Below, piece after piece: positions 9,443-18,285 of a DNA stretch of 64,000 bases. The stretch covers positions 1-64,000 of the forward strand of contig CAVXNH010000121.1 in NCBI GenBank assembly GCA_963762885.1. Reading direction: 5' to 3'. The position numbers and the translations under genes were made by a program. The notes under the pieces are model-generated. The model had not been told where the DNA came from. It made no database searches and saw only the letters and a program-made list of their open reading frames with translations. Position 1 is the stretch's first letter; every line of letters starts with the position of its first letter. The DNA comes from JASHVB01 sp963762885 (GTDB lineage Bacteria > Pseudomonadota > Alphaproteobacteria > Acetobacterales > Acetobacteraceae).

Positions 9443-11050
9443 CTACCCGCCGTTCTGCTGCCCCAGGCGGTTCACGCCAAACCCGCTGGCATCGCCGCCC
9501 GCCACCCACGGATTGATGCACCCGGCGACGGTGTGGCGATACACCTCCAGCCCGTCGAACGCGGCGATCTTGTGGTACTGCGACCAAGCCCGCGCGAACA
9601 CCGGATCATCGCTCAGCACGCCGATCCAGTTCGCCTTCTCGCGCACGTCCACCACCGCGACATCCGGACAGCCGGTGATGAAGTCATGCACCACCCAGCG
9701 CCGGATCGGCCATTCCTTCGCCGCCGCCGGGTCGAAGCGCACCCGCCACAGCTCGCCCTTCAGCGCCCACATCGAGTCGAAGCGCGAGGTCCAGACCACG
9801 CCGGTATTGTTCACCACCGGGAAGCCCAGCGCGATCCATTCGGAAAAGGCGATGTAGGTGCGGGCGTGTTCCGCGCGGATGATCCGCTCGAGCCGGGCGA
9901 CCGTGGAGTCCTGCGGTTCGACTGCCTCCGCCACTTCCGGCTCCAGCCGCTGGAATGCGCCGACCAGGAACACCAGGCCGGTCACGCCCGCCAGCAATAG
10001 CGGCGCCCAGGCGCGACGCCGGCCGGCGGCGCGGTGGAACAGCGCCGACGCCGCCCACAGCACCAAGGCGAGCAGAGTCGCCACGGTCGCCGGCAGGCGA
10101 TGGTAGAACCAATCCTTGTCGTCCATGAAACAGATCGCCGTGCTGGTGGCAGCGAACATCACCAGCGTCAGCAGCAGGTTCCGCTCCGGCATGCCGCGCC
10201 GCCAGCTCCATGCCAGCAACACTGCGGCGACCGCCTCGCCAAACAGCAAGAGGCCGGAATCGGCGGCCAGATGCAGGAACGACACATCGCTGGCGCCATA
10301 CAGCGCCAGTGCCAGAGGCACGGCGCGGCGCAGATAGGCGGGACACAGCACCGCGACCAGCACGCCATAGCCGCCGAACGCGGCAATCGCCGACAGCGGC
10401 TTCAGCCGGCAGGTGCGCATGCCACGCGCCAGCGCAACGCATTCCAGCACGGCGAACACCGCGCCGTAGCGCGGCTTGAGGGCGCAACCAAGCCCGGCCA
10501 GCACGCCCGCGCCGATCGCCTCGAGGCGTCCCGGCCGTTCGCCGTCCAAAGAGCACGCGAACAATGCCAAATAGGGCAGGACGGCCGCGACCAGCAGGTG
10601 CTCGCGCTGGCCGAGATCGCCGCCCGGCACCACCAGCAGCACGGTGCCGAGTGCGGCGAACACCGGAATCCGGTCGGCGAACAACCCGCCGCAGCGCCGC
10701 AGGATCGTCGCGGTCCACCACGCGCAGGATAAAACGATGCCGATGAAGAACGGCAGGGCGGTGTATTGCGGCTGGACGTCGAGCCAGCCGGCAAGCCAGA
10801 TCGGGATTGCCGAGATCCAAATGATCAGCGGCGGGTTGACCTCGACCACGTCCACGTAGAGTTCGCGCCCCGCCAGCCAGCGGCGCGCCACATACAGCAG
10901 CCAGGCGATATCGTCCTTCAGCGGCGACCGCAGCAGGGTGAACAGCACGATGGCCAGGACGGACAGCAGCAGGGCAAGGCTCAACGCTGTCACCACAGGG
11001 CGCGTGGCGACAGCCACCGGACGGATGGCCCGGGTCTGATCTTGGCTCAT
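9443..11050 (-). CDS. Polytopic membrane protein of about 535 residues, unknown function
   Basis: An N-terminal signal-anchor-like helix (VVTALSLALLLSVLAIVLFTL) is followed by the first loop with DDIAWLLYVARRWLAGRELY and VEVNPPLIIW. About nine more hydrophobic segments follow, and then a soluble C-terminal domain of about 150 residues ending DASGFGVNRLGQQNGG. The loop 1 region with acidic residues and the GRELYVDVVEVNPP motif resembles GT39/ArnT-like or DUF2029-type membrane glycosyltransferases, where such loops bind the lipid-sugar donor. The match is only by style. It stands alone on the minus strand, flanked by a repeat upstream. Confidence 0.6.
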   Translation of the reverse strand: MSQDQTRAIRPVAVATRPVVTALSLALLLSVLAIVLFTLLRSPLKDDIAWLLYVARRWLAGRELYVDVVEVNPPLIIWISAIPIWLAGWLDVQPQYTALPFFIGIVLSCAWWTATILRRCGGLFADRIPVFAALGTVLLVVPGGDLGQREHLLVAAVLPYLALFACSLDGERPGRLEAIGAGVLAGLGCALKPRYGAVFAVLECVALARGMRTCRLKPLSAIAAFGGYGVLVAVLCPAYLRRAVPLALALYGASDVSFLHLAADSGLLLFGEAVAAVLLAWSWRRGMPERNLLLTLVMFAATSTAICFMDDKDWFYHRLPATVATLLALVLWAASALFHRAAGRRRAWAPLLLAGVTGLVFLVGAFQRLEPEVAEAVEPQDSTVARLERIIRAEHARTYIAFSEWIALGFPVVNNTGVVWTSRFDSMWALKGELWRVRFDPAAAKEWPIRRWVVHDFITGCPDVAVVDVREKANWIGVLSDDPVFARAWSQYHKIAAFDGLEVYRHTVAGCINPWVAGGDASGFGVNRLGQQNGG

Positions 11051-11162
11051 GAGGGCAGGCGGATGATGATGACGAAGCCCCGGCAGGCGCCGCCGGACCA
11101 GCCCGGCGCCATTATTGTTACACCAGCTTTGTCGCTAAATTGTGACCGGCCGACAAGCTAAA

Positions 11163-11325
11163 AAACCTCTCCCGCGGGAGAGGTCGAAGTGCGAAGCACC
11201 AGGGTGAGGGTGATCGGGTCGGCACATAGCAGTTTCGGCACATAGCAGTTAGTGCGTGCCACCTCGCGGCACCCTCACCCGGCGCTGCGCGCCGACCTCT
11301 CCCGCCAAAAAGCGGGAGAGGTTTT
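11163..11325. repeat. CCTCTCCCGC-family palindromic repeat, paired copies
   Basis: Two head-to-head copies occur between convergent and tandem genes. The left copy has CCTCTCCCGCGGGAGAGG followed by GGTGAGGGTGATCGGGTCGG. The right copy has CACCCTCACCCGGCGC and ends in CCTCTCCCGCC, AAAAA, GCGGGAGAGG. It fills most of the gap between the membrane protein start and the receiver gene stop, and could act as a bidirectional terminator. Confidence 0.8.
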
Positions 11326-11333
11326 CTCGGGTC

Positions 11334-11738
11334 TCACGGGCCGTTCAACAGCCGCCGGATTTGCCGCAACACCTGGTCCTGCGTGTACGGCTTCTGTAGC
11401 AGCCTGACCTCGCGACCCAGATCCCCGCCCAGCGAGCCGGCGCCGTCATACCCGCTGGTCAGCAACACCGGCAGGTCCGGGTAATGCGCCCGCACCCAGC
11501 GGGCCAGCCCAACCCCGTCCAGCTCCCCCGGCATTCGCACGTCGCTGAACACCAGATCGACATGCTCTGCATGCTCTACCACGTCGATCGCGCAATGCGC
11601 GTCGCCCGCTTCCAGCACCTCGTAGCCAACTTCGCGCAGGTAATCGGCTATCGGCTCGCGCACCAACAGGTCGTCGTCGACGACCAGCACGGTGAGGGGG
11701 TGCAGCGGAACAGGGGAGGATTGCGATTGCATGAGCAT
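11334..11738 (-). CDS. Single-domain response regulator (receiver)
   Basis: A 134-residue CheY-like receiver with no output domain. The acidic pair VVDDD, the phospho-acceptor Asp in VFSDVRMPGELDGVG, the Thr/Ser position in LLTSGYDG and the Lys in LLQKPYT are all present. Its wording (SDVRMPG, then TSGY, then KPY) is like the receiver modules of hybrid kinases such as the one at 48012-49631, so phosphotransfer from a hybrid kinase is plausible. The stop lies 8 bp from the palindromic repeat. Confidence 0.85.
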   Translation of the reverse strand: MLMQSQSSPVPLHPLTVLVVDDDLLVREPIADYLREVGYEVLEAGDAHCAIDVVEHAEHVDLVFSDVRMPGELDGVGLARWVRAHYPDLPVLLTSGYDGAGSLGGDLGREVRLLQKPYTQDQVLRQIRRLLNGP

Positions 11739-11976
11739 TCATCCATAGCGCGGGAGAGCCCTCGCGGTCTGCTGCTGCGGCGCCGCCTCCCAGCAAATTT
11801 ATCGCGTGTTTTCAACTTATTGCGGCTCCCTATGAAGTATTGCAGAAGGTTGCCGCAGCATGGCCCCGGTAGCCCGCCCCGTCACGGGGCACGATTGCTC
11901 TTGTCAGATTCCCCGTAGCCTCCGGCGCGCGGTGGTGACAAAACACCGCTCGCGAAAGCGACAGGAGGACGGCGCA

Positions 11977-12969
11977 ATGGCGACGCGCAACGTGGCGACG
12001 GTGTTCGGCGGCTCCGGATTTATCGGCCGATACGTGGTGAAGCGGCTGGCGTACAAGGGTTTTGTGGTGCGCGTCGCCGTGCGTGACCCGGAAGCCGCGC
12101 TGTTCCTCAAGACCGCCGGCGCGGTCGGCCAGATCGTGCCGCTGTTCGCCTCGGTCGAAAACGAAGGCACCGTGCATCGCGCGGTCGAAGGCGCTGGGGT
12201 GGTGGTCAACCTGGCCGGCATCCTGGCCGAGGGCCGCAAGGGCGACTTCCAGCGCGTCCATGCCGAGGGCGCCGGCCGCGTGGCGCGCCTGGCCGCCGCA
12301 GCCGGAGCCGATCGGCTGGTGCACATGTCGGCGATCGGCGCCGATCCCGCCAGCCCCAGCCTCTACGGCTCCAGCAAAGCCGCCGGCGAGCAAGCCGTCC
12401 GGGCGGCGTTCCCCGCCGCTACCATTCTTCGACCCTCGATCGTGTTCGGACCCGAGGACAGCTTCTTCAACCGCTTCGCCGCGTTGGCGCGCCTGTCGCC
12501 GGTGATGCCGGTGATCTCGGGAGCGACAAAGCTCCAGCCCGTCTATGTCGGCGACGTCGCGGACGCGGTGATGGCCGCGCTGGCACCCACCGCCGCGGGC
12601 GGCTTGTACGAGCTGGGCGGACCGCGCGTCTGGAGCTTCCGTGAATTGCTCGCCTACATCCTGAAGGAGATCGAGCGCCCGCGGCTGCTGCTGGATGTGC
12701 CGATGGGGCTGGCCCGGTTGCAGGCCATGGTCCTCGAACTGGTGCCGGGCAAGCCGCTGACCCGTGACCAGTTGCTGATGCTGTCGCACGACAATGTGGT
12801 GGCGCCGGACGCACAGGGATTGCCCGACCTCGGCCTGGTGCCGACGCCGGTCGAGCTGGTGGTGCCCGGCTACCTCCGGCGTTTTCAGCCCGGTGGCGGC
12901 AATCGCCGGACCCTGCCGCACCATCATCCTGCCGGACCGCCATCCTTGCAGACCCACGACGCGGGATGA
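11977..12969 (+). CDS. NDUFA9-like NAD(P)-binding epimerase/reductase (complex I accessory family)
   Basis: The N-terminal Rossmann motif is VATVFGGSGFIGRYVVKRLA, followed by VAVRDPEAA, NLAGILAEG and HMSAIGADPASPSLYGSSKA. The YxxxK-like pair is Y...K in SLYGSSKAAGE. This order (GGSGFIG, then SAIGAD) is typical of the alphaproteobacterial complex I NDUFA9-family SDR proteins. The ATG at 11977 has the RBS AGGAGG at 7 bases. It is 330 residues long, with a low-complexity His/Pro tail that may be extended relative to the family. The DUF2059 gene follows 7 bp downstream. Confidence 0.85.
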   Translation: MATRNVATVFGGSGFIGRYVVKRLAYKGFVVRVAVRDPEAALFLKTAGAVGQIVPLFASVENEGTVHRAVEGAGVVVNLAGILAEGRKGDFQRVHAEGAGRVARLAAAAGADRLVHMSAIGADPASPSLYGSSKAAGEQAVRAAFPAATILRPSIVFGPEDSFFNRFAALARLSPVMPVISGATKLQPVYVGDVADAVMAALAPTAAGGLYELGGPRVWSFRELLAYILKEIERPRLLLDVPMGLARLQAMVLELVPGKPLTRDQLLMLSHDNVVAPDAQGLPDLGLVPTPVELVVPGYLRRFQPGGGNRRTLPHHHPAGPPSLQTHDAG

Positions 12970-12976
12970 CTCCGCC

Positions 12977-13543
12977 GTGCTCCCGCGTGCCAGCCGGGCG
13001 CTGATCGCCGCTGCCTTGCTGCTGCCGGTCTGGCGACCGGCGGTCCTGGCCGATCAACCTGCCGCCCCAACGCCGCCATCGGCGGGAGCAACCGCGACCG
13101 GCCCCGCCGAGGAGGGAGCCAGCGCGGAGACTCGTGCCGAGGCAATGCGCCTCATCGAAACCATGCATTCCGAGGCGAACGCAGCGCAGACATTGTCTCT
13201 GATGCGCGGCGTCATGGTGCAGATGATTCTGAAGGCCAACCCGGCACAACCGAAGGACAAGGTCGAAAACACGGTCGATGAAGTCCTGTTGCCGGAGCTG
13301 CAAGCGCACAAGCACGAACTGATCGCCGTGATCGCCGAGGTCTACGCGCAGCGTTTCACCGCGGACGAACTGCGCGAGCTACGGCATTTCTACGAACAGC
13401 CGCTCGGTCAGAAGATGATCAAGATGCAACCGCAGATCGCGCGCGAGATGTTCGGCATCGGCCAGGCCTGGGGCGGCCAGGTGGCTCGCGATGCACTGCG
13501 CAAGCATGCCGACGAGTTGCACGCGCGCGGCCTGAACATCTGA
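12977..13543 (+). CDS. DUF2059 family exported protein
   Basis: The start is likely GTG at 12977, just after the previous stop. An N-terminal hydrophobic signal (ALIAAALLLPVWRPAVLA) is followed by a Pro/Ala-rich linker. The DUF2059 domain (from about residue 95) contains YAQRFTADELRELRHFYEQP and PLGQKMIKMQPQI, the conserved helical repeat of this family. The role is unknown in general; proteins of this family are periplasmic. It sits between an NDUFA9-like gene and a Maf gene, all on the plus strand with gaps under 15 bp, so the three probably form one transcript. Confidence 0.8.
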   Translation: MLPRASRALIAAALLLPVWRPAVLADQPAAPTPPSAGATATGPAEEGASAETRAEAMRLIETMHSEANAAQTLSLMRGVMVQMILKANPAQPKDKVENTVDEVLLPELQAHKHELIAVIAEVYAQRFTADELRELRHFYEQPLGQKMIKMQPQIAREMFGIGQAWGGQVARDALRKHADELHARGLNI

Positions 13544-13555
13544 GCCGGCGCGGCC

Positions 13556-14167
13556 GTGCTGCAACCCGCGTCGCCGCCGTTGATCCTGGCCTCGGCATCC
13601 ACCGCCCGCCGGGCTGTGCTGGCAGCGGCGGGGCTGCATTTCGCTGTCCGCCCGGCGGCAATCGACGAAGCCGCCATCAAGGAGGCGGCGCGGTCGGAGG
13701 GGCTCGACGCATCCGCCGCCGCTCTGCGTCTGGCCAACGCCAAGGCCGCCGAAATCGCCCGCCAGGAGCCGCGAGCGCTGGTGATCGGTGCGGACCAGAT
13801 CCTCGACTGCGCTGGCGCCTGGCACGACAAGCCCGCCGACCTGGCCGCCGCCCGCCGTCAGTTGCTGGCGCTACGCGGCCGGCCGCACGAACTGGCAACC
13901 GCGATTGTGTGTCACACCGGCGACCGCGTGCTGTGGCAGCACCTCGCGCTGCCCCGCCTGACCATGCGCGCGTTCTCCGACGCCTTTCTCGACGCCTATC
14001 TCGCGGCCGAGGGCGACCGCGTCCTCAGCAGCGTCGGTGCCTATCGCCTGGAAGCCCTGGGCGTGCAGCTCTTCGAAAGCGTGGAAGGCGACCACGCCAC
14101 CATCCTCGGCCTCCCGCTGCTCCCCCTGCTAGAATTCCTGCGCACCGCCGGCGTAGCCCCGCAGTAA
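13556..14167 (+). CDS. maf: Maf-family nucleotide pyrophosphatase
   Basis: GTG start at 13556. Conserved Maf motifs in order: LILASASTARRAVLAAAGL (SxSxxR), VIGADQILD (catalytic Asp), DKP, LRGRPHELATA, and the C-terminal ESVEGDHATILGLPLLPLL (EGDxxTIxGLP). Maf enzymes hydrolyse non-canonical or modified nucleoside triphosphates to monophosphates and so clean the nucleotide pool. The length of 203 residues is normal. In many alphaproteobacteria Maf-like proteins lie beside aroE and coaE; that context is absent here. Confidence 0.9.
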   Translation: MLQPASPPLILASASTARRAVLAAAGLHFAVRPAAIDEAAIKEAARSEGLDASAAALRLANAKAAEIARQEPRALVIGADQILDCAGAWHDKPADLAAARRQLLALRGRPHELATAIVCHTGDRVLWQHLALPRLTMRAFSDAFLDAYLAAEGDRVLSSVGAYRLEALGVQLFESVEGDHATILGLPLLPLLEFLRTAGVAPQ

Positions 14168-14240
14168 AAAACCTCTCCCGCGGGAGCGGGAGAGGTCGAG
14201 GCGCCCTTGCGCCGAGGGTGAGGGTGATCGGGCCGCACGC
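14168..14240. repeat. CCTCTCCCGC-family palindromic repeat, single copy
   Basis: It starts directly after the maf stop with CCTCTCCCGCGGGAGCGGGAGAGG, then a second stem around GGCGCCCTTGCGCC, then GGTGAGGGTGATCGGG. It may terminate the 11977-14167 transcript. Confidence 0.75.
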
Positions 14241-14544
14241 ATCCTGCCAGCCAATAGTCATTTCCCGGCCGAGGCGGTGGCGCGAAATGACACTGTCGGG
14301 ATCCTTCCCCGTGCAAAAAGCGACTCCTTTGTAAGTGAATGGGTCTCTTGGCCAGCTTCGATCCAGCATTCTCCCGCCTGGCGGAAGAGTGTGTGCCGAA
14401 TCGTGTGTATTCGATTCCCACAGCACCTGGCTTACATCCCGACAGGGACAATACTGAGCATCGATGAAGGTCGTTTCGCTTTTGGGTGACAATACGCGCT
14501 CTTGCCGGGCGTGGTGTCGCCCCCGGCAGCGAGAGAGGAAACCA
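14241..14544. other. Gap without a recognisable gene
   Basis: About 300 bases without a convincing reading frame. Near 14486-14535 a frame reads RALAGRGVAPGSERGNQW, which loosely resembles the LGVxPGDAxxIRNAGG segment of beta-carbonic anhydrases, and so may be further debris of the remnant that follows. Confidence 0.35.
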
Positions 14545-14709
14545 ATGGCCGATCTCGCAGCAGCAACGGAAGATCTTGTGCGGACGCCGATGTTTTCGAT
14601 TCACGTTCTCGGCGTGCGACGGGTCATGGTCATCGGGCACACTGGCTGCGGAATGGAAATGTTCTCGGAAGGCGAATTGAGGGAAGTAACGCCGAAGCAC
14701 GCGAGATAA
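14545..14709 (+). pseudogene. Beta-carbonic anhydrase remnant
   Basis: This 54-residue frame encodes MADLAAATEDLVRTPMFSIH followed by GVRRVMVIGHTGCGMEMFSE. The GHTxCGM motif supplies the second His and Cys zinc ligands of beta-class carbonic anhydrases (CO2 hydration). Intact enzymes are about 180-220 residues long, so the N-terminal zinc Cys region and the C-terminal third are missing. A plausible RBS (GAGAGGAAACCA) precedes the ATG, but the product cannot be a functional enzyme. Confidence 0.65.
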
Positions 14710-14827
14710 TCGATTGGCCGGGTGGTAATTCGTCGCCCCGCAGACCTTTGCCCAAGCTGCCGTCGACGTCGACGAAAATTGCTTCGTCGTCAGCCCGCCA
14801 CGCCACACCGGTGGTAGGAGCCATGCC

Positions 14828-15215
14828 ATGAGCCGCTTCACGAACAAAATCGTCGTCATCACTGGCGGCACGAGCGGGATCGGCCTCGTTGCCGCAAGGC
14901 AGTTCATCAAGGAGGGCGCCGAGGTTGTCGTGACCGGGCGCAGCGCGCGGTCCGTCAGCGATGCTCAAACAGAGCTCAACGCGAATGGTATCGCGATCGC
15001 CGCCGATGTCACAAAGTCCAACGATCTCGAGTCCCTGTTCAATCAGGTACGCGAGAAGTACGGACAGATCAACGTCCTAGTTGCAAATGCGGGGATCGCC
15101 AAACTCGGCTCTGTCGCGGAGACGACCGAGGAAGTCTTCGATGAAATCATCGATGCCAACTTCCGTGGCGCCCGGCGTCGAACTCGCTGTCGACGGCGGC
15201 CGCACTCAACTGTAA
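14828..15215 (+). pseudogene. Short-chain dehydrogenase with an internal deletion
   Basis: The first 110 residues are a normal SDR N-terminus: VVITGGTSGIGLVAARQFI (TGxxxGIG), AADVTKS, and VLVANAGIAKLGS (NAG), up to EIIDANFRGA. The open frame then runs into non-homologous sequence. In another frame the next bases read PGVELAVDGGRTQL and stop at 15215, which is a perfect SDR C-terminus (the ELxVDGGxTQ motif). The segment between (catalytic Ser-Tyr-Lys region, about 130 residues) is deleted, so this is a collapsed gene. A relative of intact length lies at 19790. Confidence 0.8.
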
Positions 15216-15975
15216 CCACCCTCACACGACGGGTTGTCGCAAATCCAATCCCGGACTGGCAGCGCAAGCTAGTAGAATTCAAACGGGCCTGATCGAACGC
15301 GCGATTGAAGCAAATCGTAGGCAGTGGAGCACCATGATCCCTCGCTGGCAAACAAGCCAACTCCGAAGGTCGCAATCCCAGGCCGATCGCATTTGCAGCC
15401 GGTTCGTCCCGTTCTGCCGCAAGCATTTAACACGGAGGGCATGAAGAACCACAGAGCGTCACGGAGTGGCTTTCGCGGCGAGGCACGCCGCAGCGAACGC
15501 CCCGACCGGCAATTATACCATCCCGCAAAACGATTGACGTACAACAACGGGCGTCCCTCACCATCATGGCCGGCCTTGTGCCGGCCATCCACGCCTTTTG
15601 TCGTGTGCACGAAGGCAAGGCGTGGATGGCCGGCACAAGGCCGGCCATGACGGTTAGGGCGGTCCGTGCGAAGCGGTCGAGAGTCAATCGATAGGTGGGT
15701 TGGTATAACATACTATATTCCGTGTGATGGAGAACGAACCGCACTGGTTTTACGCGCTGGCTCGATCCACCGATCGGCCGACCGCCAGCGTCGCGGGCAC
15801 AGCGAGCCAGGCGCCCGATACTGCCGTATCGACCGAAACCACAGCACGAATTAACAAGAGCACCGTGACAGCCGAACACACTTGGCCCGGCGAAGGCGCC
15901 TGATCTGCAAGCCACCATGTCCAGAGGTCCGCTTGAACGCAAAACCGATCCGCCAATCGACGTGGGAGATGCCCC
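15216..15975. other. Intergenic stretch, contains a mobile-looking repeat
   Basis: No gene is supported over 760 bases. Positions 15425-15470 carry the ACGGAGG/CACAGAG/CACGGAG type of short repeat, also seen at 36823-36956. Positions 15514-15707 hold copy 1 of the element described separately. The remainder up to the enoyl-CoA hydratase start shows no reading frame with family-like sequence. Confidence 0.6.
15514..15707. mobile_element. MITE-like palindromic element, copy 1
   Basis: The ends are TATACCATCCCGC and GGGTTGGTATA, forming terminal inverted repeats. Subterminal CAAAACGATTGACGTAC and GCGAAGCGGTCGAGAGT segments and the inner pair ATGGCCGGC / GCCGGCCATGACGGTTAGGG recur in copies 2 (43184) and 3 (59096). 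The centre is a further palindrome (ATGGCCGGCACAAGGCCGGC region) that differs between copies. There is no coding capacity. Confidence 0.75.
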
Positions 15976-16836
15976 ATGCCTGACGCTTCGCAGTTCAATA
16001 CCGACCGCACCTGTCCGGGCCGGTGGACAGTCACTTTCAGCAACCCGCCGATCAACATCTTTGTTCCCGCAACGATCGTCGAATTGGGAGCGCTGATGAC
16101 CGATCTCGAGGCGGACCCGTCCGTCAAGGTCGTCGTGTTCCAGTCGGCGAATCCCGATTTTTTCATCGCCCATCTCGACGTATCCAAGGCAGCCGAACGG
16201 CCAGAGGCGCTGGGCCTTTGGCGCGAGTTTGTGCTGCGCCTCGCGTCCACGCCAGTCGTGAGCATTGCCAAGATTCGCGGCCGCACGCGCGGCATCGGTA
16301 ACGAGTTCGTCCTGGCCTGCGACATGCGCTTCGCCAGCCGGCAAACCGCCCTGTTCGGCAACCCCGAGATCGGCGTCGGACTGGTCCCGGGCGGTGGAGC
16401 GCTGGAATGGCTCCCGCGCGTGGTCGGCCGCTCGCGCGCCCTTGAGATCGTGCTCAGCGCCGACGATTTCGATGCCGATGTCGCCGAGCGCTATGGCTGG
16501 GTGAACCGCACGCTGGACGATGCCGACCTCGACCCGTTTGTCGATACGCTTGCCGGGCGCCTGGCCTCGTTCGACCGTGAAGCGCTGGGCGCGGCGAAAG
16601 CCCAGATCAATCGGTTCGGGACGCCGACAGCCGCCGAGCTTCAGTCGAGCAACGACATGTTCTTCCCAACCCTGGCCTGGCCCAGTGCGCAAGCGCGCCG
16701 CGCCAAGCTCCGTAATATCGGTTACGGCGTTCCGAGCGACTTCGAATTGAATTTCGGCCGGTACCTCCCTGCGCTCGGGCGGACGGACGAGGATGACACG
16801 GATACGAAGCGGGCTCTTCCAGCCTCGAGGGCGTAA
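15976..16836 (+). CDS. Enoyl-CoA hydratase/isomerase (crotonase) family protein
   Basis: 286 residues with the crotonase order: TFSNPPINIFVPATI near the N-terminus, an oxyanion region around ASTPVVSIAKIRGRTRGIGN, then EFVLACDMRFAS and FGNPEIGVGLVPGGGALEWL, the usual second-Glu position. The first oxyanion loop normally reads AGADL and here reads FFIAHLDV, so substrate handling may differ from true hydratases. These proteins act on acyl-CoA in the cytosol. It is the first gene of a plus-strand cluster with epoxide hydrolase, P450, SDR and flavoprotein. The ATG at 15976 is preceded by GGGAGAT. Confidence 0.8.
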   Translation: MPDASQFNTDRTCPGRWTVTFSNPPINIFVPATIVELGALMTDLEADPSVKVVVFQSANPDFFIAHLDVSKAAERPEALGLWREFVLRLASTPVVSIAKIRGRTRGIGNEFVLACDMRFASRQTALFGNPEIGVGLVPGGGALEWLPRVVGRSRALEIVLSADDFDADVAERYGWVNRTLDDADLDPFVDTLAGRLASFDREALGAAKAQINRFGTPTAAELQSSNDMFFPTLAWPSAQARRAKLRNIGYGVPSDFELNFGRYLPALGRTDEDDTDTKRALPASRA

Positions 16837-16890
16837 CAGTCGGCAGCACGCAAGTGCCCCAAGGAAAACCGTCGACCAGTGGAGAAAGCC

Positions 16891-18165
16891 ATGGATTCGA
16901 CTGGGAACCTCGAAGCCGTTGACCAGGATCGCCGATCGGCCGGCGCGACGGCCAGCGAGGCCGTTCGCCCATTTCGGGTGAATTTCTCGGACGCCGAGCT
17001 GGCCGAATTGCGCAGGCGTATCAGCGTGACCCGTTGGCCCGAGCAGGAGACGGTCACGGATGAATCGCAGGGCGTGCCGCTCGCGACGCTACAGGGCCTC
17101 GCGCGCTATTGGGGAACGGATTACGACTGGCGCAAGGTGGAGGCACGGCTCAACGCCCTGCCGCAGTTCATCACCGAGATCGACGGGCTGGACATTCATT
17201 TCATCCATGTCCGTTCGAAACATGAAAATGCGTTGCCGCTCATCGTCACGCATGGATGGCCCGGCTCGATCATCGAGCAGTTGAAGATCGTCGATCCACT
17301 GACCAATCCCACGGCCCATGGCGCCAGCGCATCGGACGCATTCCATCTGGTGATACCGTCACTGCCGGGCTACGGATTTTCCGGCCAAGCCGACCACGAC
17401 CGGTTGGGGTCCCGAGCGCATCGCGCGCGCCTGGGTCGTGCTGATGAAGCGTCTTGGATACACGCAATTCGTGTCGCAAGGCGGCGATTGGGGCGCGGTG
17501 TCTGCACGGAGATGGCCAAACAGGCGCCTCCGGAATTGCTCGGCATTCACGCCAATTTGCCCGGGAACGATTCCGCCCGAGGTTGCGAAGGCGCTGCAGG
17601 CCGGCGACCCGCCGCCATCCGGTCTTTCCGCCGACGAACGACGCGCGTACGAGCCAGCTCAAGGTCTTATATCGCGAAGCGCCGCGCTTACGCGCAAATG
17701 ATGGGGACGCGGCCGCAAACGCTTTATGGCATTGGCGGATTCGCCCGTCGGCCTGGCGGCCTGGATGTTTGACCATGGTGATGGCTATGGTCAGCCAGCG
17801 GCGGCGATAACCTCGGCGGTGCTCGGGCGCACCATCAATGGACACCCCGCGGGCGACCTCACACGCGACGACGTACTCGACGACTTCACGCTCTACTGGT
17901 TGACGAACACGGCGGTCTCCGCTGCGCGCTTCTATTGGGAGAACTCGACTTCAACCTTTACAACGCGGCTGACGTATCCATCCCGGCGGCCGTGAGCGTA
18001 TTTCCCGGCGAGAACTATCAAGCCCCGCGGAGTTGGGCGGAGCGCGCGTACCACAAACTCATCTACTTCAACAACGTGGCCAAAGGCGGGCACTACGCGG
18101 CGTGGGAACAGCCGAAGCTCTTTTCGGAAGAAGTTCGCGCGGGCTTCAGATCACTGCGCAACTGA
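16891..18165 (+). pseudogene. Epoxide hydrolase, degraded copy
   Basis: It is aligned by eye with the intact copy at 22270-23520. The EHN domain (VRPFRVNFSDAELAELRRRI) and HGWPGSIIEQLK oxyanion motif are intact in the first frame. The frame then breaks near 17390, and IARAWVVLMKRLGYTQFVSQ, GGDWGAVS (nucleophile Asp), the ADSPVGLAAWMFDH segment and the final KGGHYAAWEQPKLF (catalytic His) occur in successively different frames, implying at least four indels. The 5' flank and about 100 bp of the 3' flank also match the second copy, showing a segmental duplication. No full-length product is possible as written. Confidence 0.85.
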
Positions 18166-18285
18166 GCGGTCTGAGAGAGATCGGCGCGCGCCCAAGCCAG
18201 CGCTGATCCAGCGTCGCAAGTGGCGAGCCGCTTGAAATCGGCGGCCGAAGGAGCCGTCCGTTCTGCCCGACAATTCCCACTCTAA

